Below are positions 50,964 through 58,964 of a stretch of 60,540 nt of DNA, in pieces (position 1 is the stretch's first letter; each line of letters begins with the position of its first letter). This DNA is from an uncultured Collinsella sp. (GTDB lineage: Bacteria; Actinomycetota; Coriobacteriia; Coriobacteriales; Coriobacteriaceae): positions 1 to 60,540 of the forward strand of contig UQPP01000008.1 in assembly GCA_900543025.1 (NCBI GenBank). The letters run 5' to 3'. The notes under the pieces are model-generated. The model worked only from the letters and a program-made list of their open reading frames with translations. It did no database searches and was not told the DNA's origin. The translations under genes were made by a program, and so were the position numbers.

Positions 50964-51821
50964 CTACTCTACGACCTTATCCGGCTGGATGAGCTCCTCG
51001 TAGTAGCTGATATGCTCGCGGGCGTCTTCGATTTCGGGCAGCAGGAAGTTGTAGATGACCTCGATGATCATCGTGGCGCTCATCTTGGAGAACGCGAAGT
51101 CGCCCGTTGTCAGTAGTGCTTCGTGGTTGACGGTATTAAAAGTGTAGTCTGCCAGGCGCGCGAGTGGAGACTTGCTGTCGCTGCTGATGACGACCACGGT
51201 TGCGCCGCAGTCGCGAGCCGCTTTTGCCATGCGATTCAGTCGGCGCGATTTGCCGGAGTTTGAGATTAGCACGATGACGTCACCCGGGCGCAACGTGAGC
51301 GCAAAGCCGATTGATGTCTCGCTAATGGTACTCGTCATGCAGCGCAGGCCCAGCTGCGAAAACTTAAATGTCGCGTCGAGCGCGACCGCGTTTGTATTGC
51401 CCACGGCGGCGAACTCAATAACGCCGGCATTCTTAAGCGCGTGTACAACTGCGGCCAACGTGTCGTGATCAATGCCGTCGATGGTCGCATTAAGCTCGCT
51501 CACCTTGGCAGCCAGGATGTTCTTGAGGCTCTGCTCCATATTGTCGAGTGAGACCTCGTCAGTCAGGCCCTCGTTACGCTGGCTTTCCAAATCCCTCGCC
51601 AACGAAAACTGAAAGCTGCGGAAGCTACCAAAGCCAAGCTTGCGGCAAAAGCGCGAAACGGTCGCCTCGGACGTGGCGGCGGCGCGCGAGAGCTGAGCGG
51701 CCGTGAGGCGTGGCGCCTCGGACTGGTGCTCCAATATATAGTCGACAATGCGCTGCTCGGACTCGCTGTATCCCTGATGGGTGCTAATGAGGGAAAGTGC
51801 GCTCTTGCTACTATCGGTCAT
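50964..51821 (-). CDS. RpiR/MurR family transcriptional regulator
   Basis: 285 aa. The N-terminal helix-turn-helix domain (about 1-75) includes LTAAQLSRAAATSEATVSRF. The SIS sugar-phosphate domain (about 115-250) includes EFAAVGNTNAVALDATFKF and VIVLISNSGKSRRLNRMAK. Such regulators respond to a phosphosugar. It lies divergent to the PTS permease gene, 272 bases apart, and very likely controls it. The ATG at 51821 follows AGGAG; the longer start at 51869 lacks a site. Confidence 0.9.
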   Translation of the reverse strand: MTDSSKSALSLISTHQGYSESEQRIVDYILEHQSEAPRLTAAQLSRAAATSEATVSRFCRKLGFGSFRSFQFSLARDLESQRNEGLTDEVSLDNMEQSLKNILAAKVSELNATIDGIDHDTLAAVVHALKNAGVIEFAAVGNTNAVALDATFKFSQLGLRCMTSTISETSIGFALTLRPGDVIVLISNSGKSRRLNRMAKAARDCGATVVVISSDSKSPLARLADYTFNTVNHEALLTTGDFAFSKMSATMIIEVIYNFLLPEIEDAREHISYYEELIQPDKVVE

Positions 51822-51922
51822 GGATGGCTCCTGGTTGGCATGAAAATCTAATTTGATTCGCAATGCCATAGTATACGGGCATTTTCAATTACAAGATACA
51901 CCTTGCCGTTTCAAGTGTTGAT

Positions 51923-51957
51923 GGTAAACTTTCACTTACCGTTTACGGTTATGAAAG
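51923..51957. promoter_or_regulatory. candidate operator region between rpiR-type gene and PTS permease
   Basis: Two overlapping inverted repeats are visible: GTAAAC (51924) with GTTTAC (51941-51946), and CTTTCACTTACC (51929-51940) with GGTTATGAAAG (51947-51957). A further CTTTCACC follows near 51961. RpiR-type operators often have TGAAA/TTTCA arms. The site lies about 140 bases before the permease start. The rest of the 272-base gap holds a long 5' leader with a GC-rich hairpin near 52040-52075. Confidence 0.5.
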
Positions 51958-52093
51958 AACCTTTCACCGGAGATTTGCACCTTAGCTCTTCTCACGCGGA
52001 CGGTAGGTTGGTATCTTTCAGTTGTGGAAAAACGCGCATCGAAGCGCGTGTAGGGGAGCGCCCGCGGGCGCTGTACTCAAGAAGGAGGGACAC

Positions 52094-54097
52094 ATGGCTA
52101 AGTTTGACATCATCGCCGCGACCGGTTGCCCGACCGGCATTGCGCACACCTTCATGGCGAAGGAGGCGCTGGAGAAGGCAGCTGCCGAGCGTGGTCTGAC
52201 CATTAAGGTCGAGACACATGGCCAGGTCGGTGTCGAGAACGAGCTCACCAAGAGTGAGATCGCTGGTGCCAAGGCCGTCGTCGTCGCAGCCGATAAGGAT
52301 GTCCAGGCTGAGCGTTTCGCCGGCAAGCCCATGGTTTCCGTCGGTGTTTCCAAGGCCCTGTCCGTCGAGGCCGCCGGAAAGCTGATCGACCGCGCGCTCG
52401 CCGCCAAGGGTGACGACACGGTTGCCGCTGCCGCCGATGTCGAGGACGAGGTCGAGGAGAAGGAGTCCATCGGTCACGTCATCTACAAGCACCTCATGAA
52501 CGGCGTCAGCCACATGCTGGTCTTCGTCGTTGCCGGTGGTGTTCTGACCGCCATTTCGTTCCTGTGGGGCATCACGTCCTTTGATTCGACGGCTGCCGAC
52601 TACAACAGCTTTGCCGCGATGCTCAAGATTATCGGCGGTATCGCCATGAATCTCATGGTTCCGGTGCTCTCCGCCTACATCGCCGAGTCTATCGGCAAGC
52701 GCCCGGCGCTCGTCCCCGGCTTTGTTGCCGGTATGATTGCCATCCAGGGTCTTCCCATCAACGCCGATACCGGCATGATCGACGCTGGAGGCTCGGGTGT
52801 GGGCTTCGGCTTCCTGGGCGGCATCGTCGGCGGCTTCCTCGCTGGCTATGTCATCCTGCTGCTCGAGAAGGTTTTCTCTAAAATTCCCGCGAGCCTTAAT
52901 GGCCTGAAGGCAATCTTCCTGTATCCGCTTTGCTCTACCGCCATCGTCGGCCTGGTCATGCTCGGTATTTCCGGCCCCATGGCTGCCATTAACCAGGGCA
53001 TGATGGATTTCCTGCAGAGCCTCGGTAACTCCGGTCCGGTGATCCTTGGCCTGGCCATCGGCTGCATGTGCGCATTTGACATGGGCGGCCCGGTCAACAA
53101 GGCTGCTTACGCTACTGGCACCTTCCTGCTCGGTACCGCTCTCGAAGCTGGCGTCGGCACCGAGACCTACAACTTCGGCACCAACTTCATGGCTGCCGTC
53201 TCCGCCGCTTGCATCGTTCCGCCGCTGATCACCACCTTCGCCGTCGTTGTCGGCAAGAAGTACTTCAGCCAGGAGGATCATGACGCCGGTATCGTCAACC
53301 TCATCCTTGGTTGCACCCACATCACCGAGGGCGCCATTCCGTTCATGACCAAGAACATCTGGCCCGTCATGCCCATCATGATGCTCGGTTCTTCCATCGC
53401 TTCCATCTTGACCATCTTCTTCAACGTTCACGATCCGGCGCCTCACGGTGGCTTCCTGGTCCTGCCCGTTGTCGAGAACGGTCCGCTGTGGGTCCTCGCG
53501 ATCCTCATCGGCGCCGTGGTCGGTGGCATCCTGTTCGTGGCTTTCAAGAAGTACGACTTCGAGAAGAACCAGAAGCCCGCTCCTGCAACCAAGCCGGTTG
53601 AGGCCCCCAAGGCCGCTGCCGTCGAGGCCCCCAAGGCCGAGGCTGCCGACTTCGTGAAGGTCGAGAACGTCTTTGTCGCCGAGGACTTCGCTTCTCGTGA
53701 CGAGGCTCTGAGCTTCGTTTCCAACCAGGCTGTCAAGGCCGGTATCGCCAGCGACGCCGACGCCGTGATGAACGCCTTCCTGGCCCGCGAGGCCGAGGGC
53801 ACCACGGGCATGATGGAGGGCTTCGCCATCCCGCATGCCAAGTCCGACGCCATTACCGAGGCTGCCGTCATCGTCGTCAAGGACGAGTCCGGCGTGACCG
53901 GTTGGGACACCATGGACGGCGCTCCCGTTAACGTGGCTATCGCCCTGCTCATCCCCGGTGCCCAGGCCGGCACTACGCACCTCAAGATCCTGTCCAAGGT
54001 CGCCGAGGCGCTCATGGACGAGGACTTCCGTGCCACCGTCAAGGGTTCCACCGACGCCGCCGAGATCGCCAAGACGATCAACGCCCGCCTGGTCTAA
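52094..54097 (+). CDS. fruA: fused PTS fructose-type permease EIIBCA
   Basis: 667 aa in the order IIB-IIC-IIA. IIB has the phospho-cysteine in AATGCPTGIAHTFMA (Cys12). IIC (about 125-490) has some nine helices, with GFGFLGGIVGGFLAGYV and CAFDMGGPVNKAAY. An Ala/Pro/Lys linker (EAPKAAAVEAPKAEAAD) leads to IIA with the phospho-histidine in EGFAIPHAKSDAI near residue 581. It imports and phosphorylates a fructose-type sugar. AAGGAGGG precedes the ATG. HPr, enzyme I and two sugar kinases follow. Confidence 0.93.
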   Translation: MAKFDIIAATGCPTGIAHTFMAKEALEKAAAERGLTIKVETHGQVGVENELTKSEIAGAKAVVVAADKDVQAERFAGKPMVSVGVSKALSVEAAGKLIDRALAAKGDDTVAAAADVEDEVEEKESIGHVIYKHLMNGVSHMLVFVVAGGVLTAISFLWGITSFDSTAADYNSFAAMLKIIGGIAMNLMVPVLSAYIAESIGKRPALVPGFVAGMIAIQGLPINADTGMIDAGGSGVGFGFLGGIVGGFLAGYVILLLEKVFSKIPASLNGLKAIFLYPLCSTAIVGLVMLGISGPMAAINQGMMDFLQSLGNSGPVILGLAIGCMCAFDMGGPVNKAAYATGTFLLGTALEAGVGTETYNFGTNFMAAVSAACIVPPLITTFAVVVGKKYFSQEDHDAGIVNLILGCTHITEGAIPFMTKNIWPVMPIMMLGSSIASILTIFFNVHDPAPHGGFLVLPVVENGPLWVLAILIGAVVGGILFVAFKKYDFEKNQKPAPATKPVEAPKAAAVEAPKAEAADFVKVENVFVAEDFASRDEALSFVSNQAVKAGIASDADAVMNAFLAREAEGTTGMMEGFAIPHAKSDAITEAAVIVVKDESGVTGWDTMDGAPVNVAIALLIPGAQAGTTHLKILSKVAEALMDEDFRATVKGSTDAAEIAKTINARLV

Positions 54098-54133
54098 TCC
54101 CCCAGCCCGCGAATAACATCGCCCCCTGTATAT

Positions 54134-54168
54134 AAGGCGGAGTCCCTCTCCAGGGCCTCCGCCTTTTT
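54134..54168 (+). terminator. intrinsic terminator of the PTS permease gene
   Basis: AAGGCGGAG-T-CCCT and AGGG-CCTCCGCCTT form a stem with a short loop CTCC, followed by TTTTT. It ends the permease transcript 37 bases after the stop. Confidence 0.85.
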
Positions 54169-54249
54169 CGAATCAGAGAACGCATCGGTTATCCCATCAG
54201 CCAGAATACCTTTCAGCCGACATTACTCTGGACCGACCGTGTTTCCGCA

Positions 54250-54401
54250 GCTTGCTCGCCCACAGGGGCCCGTGCGCGGCCTGTGAGATTTATCGCGAGT
54301 TCCGCACGAGCCGAAGAACACTTAATGTGCTCTTCGTGCGAGCAGGACTGTAGAGCAGGAAATCTCACAGGCCGCGCGCGGGCCCCTGTGGGCGAGCAAG
54401 C
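54250..54401. repeat. 152-bp foldback element with 42-base arms
   Basis: Bases 54250-54291 and 54360-54401 are inverted copies with one difference in 42; the left begins GCTTGCTCGCCCACAGGGGC. The middle holds a second imperfect stem (CGCACGAGCCGAAGA / TCTTCGTGCG). Weaker inverted similarity continues outside, from about 54212 on the left (TTTCAGCCGACATTA) to 54441 on the right (complement TTTCAGACGAATTA). No T run and no protein match. It looks like a MITE-type or other mobile palindrome between the permease and HPr genes. The remaining bases to 54539 include a -10-like TAATAT at 54466-54471. Confidence 0.8.
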
Positions 54402-54539
54402 GGACGACAAACACATCTGTCCAATAATTCGTCTGAAACACAATGAAAAACCGTTTGATGTGAGTTAATATAAACAACGTCGTGAATCTGACTCCTGCCA
54501 CATGCATGACAGGGGTTAAACACAAAAAAGGAGTCAACT

Positions 54540-54803
54540 ATGGTTTCTGAGAAGGCTACCCTCGTTAATCCTCAGGGTCTGCACATGCGTCCGGCTGGTC
54601 TGTTCGCCTCCACCATGGGCAAGTACGCCTGTGACGTGACGGTCGTCACCCCCGAGAAGGAGGTCAACGGCAAGTCCCCGATGGCCCTCATGGCTGCTGG
54701 TATCCCCTGCGGTACCGAGGTCGAGGTCAAGTGCGACGGCGCCGACGAGGCCGAGGCTCTGGCTGCTGCCATCGAGCTCATCAAGAGCGGTCTTGGCGAG
54801 TAG
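54540..54803 (+). CDS. ptsH: phosphocarrier protein HPr
   Basis: 87 aa. His15 in NPQGLHMRPAGL takes phosphate from enzyme I. Ser46 in EVNGKSPMALMAAG is the regulatory site used by HPr kinase in Gram-positive bacteria. The spacing matches the family exactly. AAAAGGAG precedes the ATG. It passes phosphate to the EIIA domain of the permease. A terminator follows before ptsI. Confidence 0.96.
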   Translation: MVSEKATLVNPQGLHMRPAGLFASTMGKYACDVTVVTPEKEVNGKSPMALMAAGIPCGTEVEVKCDGADEAEALAAAIELIKSGLGE

Positions 54804-54846
54804 AACTCAAACGGGTCGCATGTTGAACAACTAAGTTCATATTTGG

Positions 54847-54884
54847 GGGCGCAGTGACCTGTTGTAAGGTAACTGCGCCCTTTT
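54847..54884 (+). terminator. terminator between ptsH and ptsI
   Basis: GGGCGCAGT-G-ACCT and AGGT-A-ACTGCGCCC form a stem with a short loop, followed by TTTT. It may reduce ptsI relative to ptsH, as HPr is usually needed in excess. Confidence 0.8.
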
Positions 54885-54930
54885 GTCATGGATATTGCAA
54901 AACGCTTTATCACATGACACGGAGAGAGGA

Positions 54931-56640
54931 ATGGGAATGTATCAGGGAGTCAACGCTTCCGAGGGCATCGGTATCGGCACCGTCATGGTCGCCGTCGATC
55001 CCGACTTGACGTTTGAGCCGCACGAGGTTGCTGATTCGGCAGCAGAGAAGGAGCGCTATCAGTCCGCTCTTTCGGTCTTCTGCGAGAAGACCCAGGCTCA
55101 GGCCGACCACATGAAGGAGACGGTGGGCGAGGCCGAGGCCGAGATCATGAGCGGACACATTGTCCTGGCTCAGGATCCGGGTATGACCGACGCCATCAAC
55201 GCCGCCATTGACGGCGGTACCTGCGCCGAGCAGGCGCTCATGGACACCTCGACCATGTTCGAGAACATGTTCCTGTCCATGGACGACGAGATGTTTCGTC
55301 TTCGCGCGGCCGACATCGCCGACATCCGCACCGGTATTCTGGCTGAGCTGCTGGGCAAGGAGGTCGTCGACCTCTCCGTCCTGCCCGAGAACACCGTCGT
55401 TGTCGTGCACGACCTCACGCCGTCCATGACCGCCACGATCGATAAGGCCCACGTTGCCGGTATCGTCACCGAGACCGGTGGCCGCACGTCGCACTCTGCG
55501 ATCATTGCGCGTGCCCTCGAGATCCCGGCTGTCCTTTCGGTTTCCAACAGCTGCACCGCACTGCGCAACGGCATGACCGTTGTCGTCGACGGCGGTAAGG
55601 GTATCGTCGAGGCCGATCCCGACGAGGAGACGCTCGCCGCCTACACCGCTAAGGCCGAGGCCTTCGCTGCCGAGAAGGCAGCCCTCGAGGCCTTCCGTGG
55701 CAAGCCGTCCGTGACTGCCGATGGCATCAAGAAGATCATCGCCTGCAACATCGGTAACCCCGATGACGTGCCCAACGCGCTCGATCACGACGCCGAGGCC
55801 ATCGGTCTGTTCCGCTCCGAGTTCCTGTTCATGGACTCTGCTGAGCTTCCTTCCGAGGAGGAGCAGTTCAACTCCTACCGTAAGGTCGCCAGCGCGCTCA
55901 AGGGTGCTCCGGTCATCATCCGCACGCTCGATGTGGGTGGCGACAAGGAGATTCCGTATCTGCATATGGTCAAGGAAGACAACCCCTTCATGGGCTTCCG
56001 CGCCGTGCGTTACTGCCTGGCCAATCCCGACCAGTACAAGGTCCAGCTCCGCGCTCTGCTGCGCGCTAGCGCCTTCGGTGACGTCAAGATCATGATCCCG
56101 CTCGTCACCTGCGTCGAGGAGGTCTTGGCTGTCAAGGAGCTCGTCGAGCAGTGCAAGGCCGAGCTGACCGAAGAGGGTCGCAAGTTCAACGAGAACATCG
56201 AGGTCGGCATCATGGTCGAGACACCCGCCGCTTCGCTGCTCGCAGACCGTCTTGCCGAGGTTGCCGACTTCTTCTCCATCGGCACCAACGACCTGATCGG
56301 CTACACCATGTGCGCCGACCGTGGTAACGACACCATCTCCAACCTGTACCAGGTTTACTATCCCGCCGTGCTCCGCTCGCTCAAGAACATCATCGAGAGC
56401 GGCGTGAAGGCCGGCATCATGGTCGGTATGTGCGGCGAGGCCGCTGCCGATCCGCTGCTCGAGCCGCTGCTGATCAGCTGGGGCCTGGAGGAGTTCTCGA
56501 TGAGCGCTCCGTCGATCCTGCGCGCCCGCAAGACCATCAGCCAGTGGACCAAGGCCGAGTGCGACGAGCTCGCCGAGAAGGCACTCGCCTGCAACACCGC
56601 CGCCGAGGTCAAGGCACTGCTCGAGTCCGCAGCTCGCTAA
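54931..56640 (+). CDS. ptsI: PTS enzyme I (PEP-protein phosphotransferase)
   Basis: About 569 aa. The N-terminal domain has the active histidine in TGGRTSHSAIIARAL near residue 190. The PEP-binding domain has IRTLDVGGDKEIPYL, FFSIGTNDLIGYTM and GMCGEAAADP with the catalytic Cys. It moves phosphate from PEP to HPr His15. ATG 54931 and 54937 are both possible with purine-rich sites; the frame is open to 54883. The pfkB-type genes follow. Confidence 0.95.
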   Translation: MGMYQGVNASEGIGIGTVMVAVDPDLTFEPHEVADSAAEKERYQSALSVFCEKTQAQADHMKETVGEAEAEIMSGHIVLAQDPGMTDAINAAIDGGTCAEQALMDTSTMFENMFLSMDDEMFRLRAADIADIRTGILAELLGKEVVDLSVLPENTVVVVHDLTPSMTATIDKAHVAGIVTETGGRTSHSAIIARALEIPAVLSVSNSCTALRNGMTVVVDGGKGIVEADPDEETLAAYTAKAEAFAAEKAALEAFRGKPSVTADGIKKIIACNIGNPDDVPNALDHDAEAIGLFRSEFLFMDSAELPSEEEQFNSYRKVASALKGAPVIIRTLDVGGDKEIPYLHMVKEDNPFMGFRAVRYCLANPDQYKVQLRALLRASAFGDVKIMIPLVTCVEEVLAVKELVEQCKAELTEEGRKFNENIEVGIMVETPAASLLADRLAEVADFFSIGTNDLIGYTMCADRGNDTISNLYQVYYPAVLRSLKNIIESGVKAGIMVGMCGEAAADPLLEPLLISWGLEEFSMSAPSILRARKTISQWTKAECDELAEKALACNTAAEVKALLESAAR

Positions 56641-56714
56641 TTTGGTATCAGAGGTAACCGCGTGGTTGGAATGGGCCGGCCATGCGGCCCTCACATATAC
56701 AGGGGGTACTGTAA

Positions 56715-57647
56715 ATGTTCTACACGCTAACCGCTAACCCGGCTGTCGACATGACGGTTTCGAGCTCTCCGCTCGAGCCCGACGAGAACGTCCGCACCGG
56801 CTCGGCCAGCTACACGGCTAACGGCAAGGGCCTCGACGTGTCCTTCGCCTTTAAGAAGATGGGCGTCGACACCGTCGCGCTCGGCTTCTTCGCCGGCTTC
56901 ACGGGCAAGTTCATCGTCGAGGAGGTCATGAACCTGGGTTGCCTCTGCCGCCCGGTCTGGACCGACGGTATCACGCGCATTAACACCTATGTCAACGATG
57001 GCCAGCACGAGTACGGCATCCTGAACCCGGGTGCTCCGATCACGCCGCAGCACCAGGAGGAGCTCTACAACATCCTGGACACCGCGGGCGATCTCGAGTG
57101 CCTGATCGTTTCCGGCTCCGTGCCTCCCAAAGCTACGCCTGACTTCCTGGCTAAGGTCATGGAGCACGCTCAGGCTCGTGGCGCCGATGTCGTCTTGGAC
57201 CTGTCCTCCGACAAGCTCAAGGAGCTCGCTCACAAGAAGCCGCTGCTCATCAAGCCGAACCATCATGAGATGAAGGCCATCTTCGGCGTGCCGGTCGACA
57301 CCGACGACGAGGTCCGCGTTGCCATGAAGATGGCTCACGACGCCGGCGTTCAGAACGTGCTGCTCACCCGTGGTAGCCGCGGCGACGCTTACTTCTCCAA
57401 CGGCGAGGACATCTGGTACGCCAAGCGTGAGTTCAACATTAAGCTGGTCTCCTCCGTCTGCGCCGGCGACTGCACCCTCGCTGCGTTCCTGCACAAGTGG
57501 TACAGGGATCGCGACAACGTCGAGGAGGCCATGAAGCTCGCTATGGCCACCGGCGCCAACGTTGCCGAGTCCGTCGGCATTGGCGACTTTGGTCACGTCG
57601 ATGAGTACAGCAAGCGCGTTGCCGTCCGCAAGCTCGATCGTCAGTAA
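56715..57647 (+). CDS. 1-phosphofructokinase family sugar kinase (first copy)
   Basis: 310 aa PfkB-family kinase of the FruK/LacC type: MFYTLTANPAVDMTV at the start, NGKGLDVSFAFKKMG, LIVSGSVPP and SSVCAGDCTLAAFLH with the catalytic Asp. In most relatives the residue after that Asp is Ser; here it is Cys. It likely phosphorylates fructose 1-phosphate or a similar ketose phosphate made by the permease. GGGGGT precedes the ATG. A paralogue follows. Confidence 0.87.
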   Translation: MFYTLTANPAVDMTVSSSPLEPDENVRTGSASYTANGKGLDVSFAFKKMGVDTVALGFFAGFTGKFIVEEVMNLGCLCRPVWTDGITRINTYVNDGQHEYGILNPGAPITPQHQEELYNILDTAGDLECLIVSGSVPPKATPDFLAKVMEHAQARGADVVLDLSSDKLKELAHKKPLLIKPNHHEMKAIFGVPVDTDDEVRVAMKMAHDAGVQNVLLTRGSRGDAYFSNGEDIWYAKREFNIKLVSSVCAGDCTLAAFLHKWYRDRDNVEEAMKLAMATGANVAESVGIGDFGHVDEYSKRVAVRKLDRQ

Positions 57648-57675
57648 TCGAATCGCGACATATTCGTGCGCATGC

Positions 57676-57708
57676 GGCGCCCCGGTTTCGGTCGGGGCGC
57701 CTTTTTTG
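57676..57708 (+). terminator. intrinsic terminator after the first kinase
   Basis: GGCGCCCCG and CGGGGCGCC form a perfect 9-bp stem around an 8-base loop, followed by six T. The second kinase gene is therefore transcribed separately; a -10-like TATACT lies near 57797. Confidence 0.88.
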
Positions 57709-57836
57709 TTCCGCCATGGGGGAGAGGTGTCCTGCCGTACTTCATCGCTTCCACACCGTTCACCGAGTTGTTGTAGCCTTTTGTCGATGCGTGGAATATA
57801 CTTTCATCAACACGTTGTTTCGTGAAAGGAACATCC

Positions 57837-58769
57837 ATGATTTACACGCTCACTGCAAATCCCGCCATTGACTACAACATCGCCTGCGACGGCCTTACTG
57901 CCAATACCGTCACGCGTACCCGCAATGCCGTCTACACGCCCAACGGCAAGGGCCTCAACGTCTCGTTTACGCTTGACCACTATGGTGTCGAAACCACGAT
58001 CCTGGGTTTCTTCGCCGGCTTCTCGGGTGAGTTTATCGTTAAGGGCGCCGAGGCCCTGGGCGTGCCCGTCAAGCCCGTGTGGACCGACGGCATCACGCGC
58101 GTCAACGTGTTCCTCAATGCCGGACCCGACACCGAGTACAACATGGTCAACGCCGGTGCCGCCATCAACGAGGCCAACGAGCAGGAAATGTTTGAGCTCA
58201 TCGATTCGCTCGATGACATGACCTGCCTGGTCATCAGCGGCTCGCTGCCTCCCAACACTTCCGAGGGCTTCTTGGCCGAGGTCCTGCGCCGCGTCAAGGC
58301 CAAGGGGGCCGAGTTCGTCCTCGACATCTCGAGCCATCAGCTGGCAGACCTCATTGCCATGGAGCCGCTGCTGATCAAGCCCAATGACGACGAGCTGCTC
58401 GACATCTTTGGCATTAAGGTGAGCGGTGGCGACGATGAGTCCGTCAAGGGCGCTATGGCCGAGCTGCACGCTAAGGGCGCCAAGAACGTGCTGCTGACCC
58501 TCGGTGGCGCCGGTGCGTACTTCTCCAACGGCGAGCACATCTGGTTTGCCAATCGCACCTTCGACGTCAAGCTGCTGTCGACGGTGTGCGCCGGCGATTC
58601 CTCGCTCGCTGCCTTCCTGTCCGTGTGGCACGACGCCCCCGAGCGCGTCGAGGACGCCCTGCGCCTTTCGATGGCCACCGGCGCCAACGTTGTCGAGTGC
58701 CCGGGCTTGGGCGATTTTGCCAAGGTGGACGAATATAAGAAGCACATCGAGGTTCGCCAGGTCTGCTAA
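57837..58769 (+). CDS. 1-phosphofructokinase family sugar kinase (second copy)
   Basis: 310 aa, a close paralogue of the preceding kinase, with the same length and matching start (MIYTLTANPAIDYNI), NGKGLNVSFTLDHYG, LVISGSLPPN and STVCAGDSSLAAFLS. It keeps the usual Ser after the catalytic Asp. It is the better candidate for FruK. The ATG at 57837 follows AAAGGA; an in-frame GTG at 57822 lacks a site. It has its own terminator. Confidence 0.88.
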   Translation: MIYTLTANPAIDYNIACDGLTANTVTRTRNAVYTPNGKGLNVSFTLDHYGVETTILGFFAGFSGEFIVKGAEALGVPVKPVWTDGITRVNVFLNAGPDTEYNMVNAGAAINEANEQEMFELIDSLDDMTCLVISGSLPPNTSEGFLAEVLRRVKAKGAEFVLDISSHQLADLIAMEPLLIKPNDDELLDIFGIKVSGGDDESVKGAMAELHAKGAKNVLLTLGGAGAYFSNGEHIWFANRTFDVKLLSTVCAGDSSLAAFLSVWHDAPERVEDALRLSMATGANVVECPGLGDFAKVDEYKKHIEVRQVC

Positions 58770-58794
58770 CCGCATCGATATATCGTTGCCGAGC

Positions 58795-58828
58795 ACCCGC
58801 TTTGGATTTCCAAGGCGGGTGTTTTTTG
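58795..58828 (+). terminator. intrinsic terminator after the second kinase
   Basis: CACCCGC-T-TTGGA and TCCAA-G-GCGGGTG form an extended stem, followed by six T. Confidence 0.87.
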
Positions 58829-58964
58829 TGCACTGAACGCATATGGCGTCTGCTGTCTCGTTTTATGGAATTGACGACGCGATTGCGTGTGCGCGCTTTC
58901 TCGTTTCTTGTTAGACTTCTTGAGAACCATCGATTAACGCTCACAAGTGCAGGAGGCCATAGGC

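Noticed and set aside
54213..54468. Short open frames on both strands through the 152-bp foldback
   Set aside because: They share similar sequence only because the DNA is an inverted repeat. No ribosome site or known domain.
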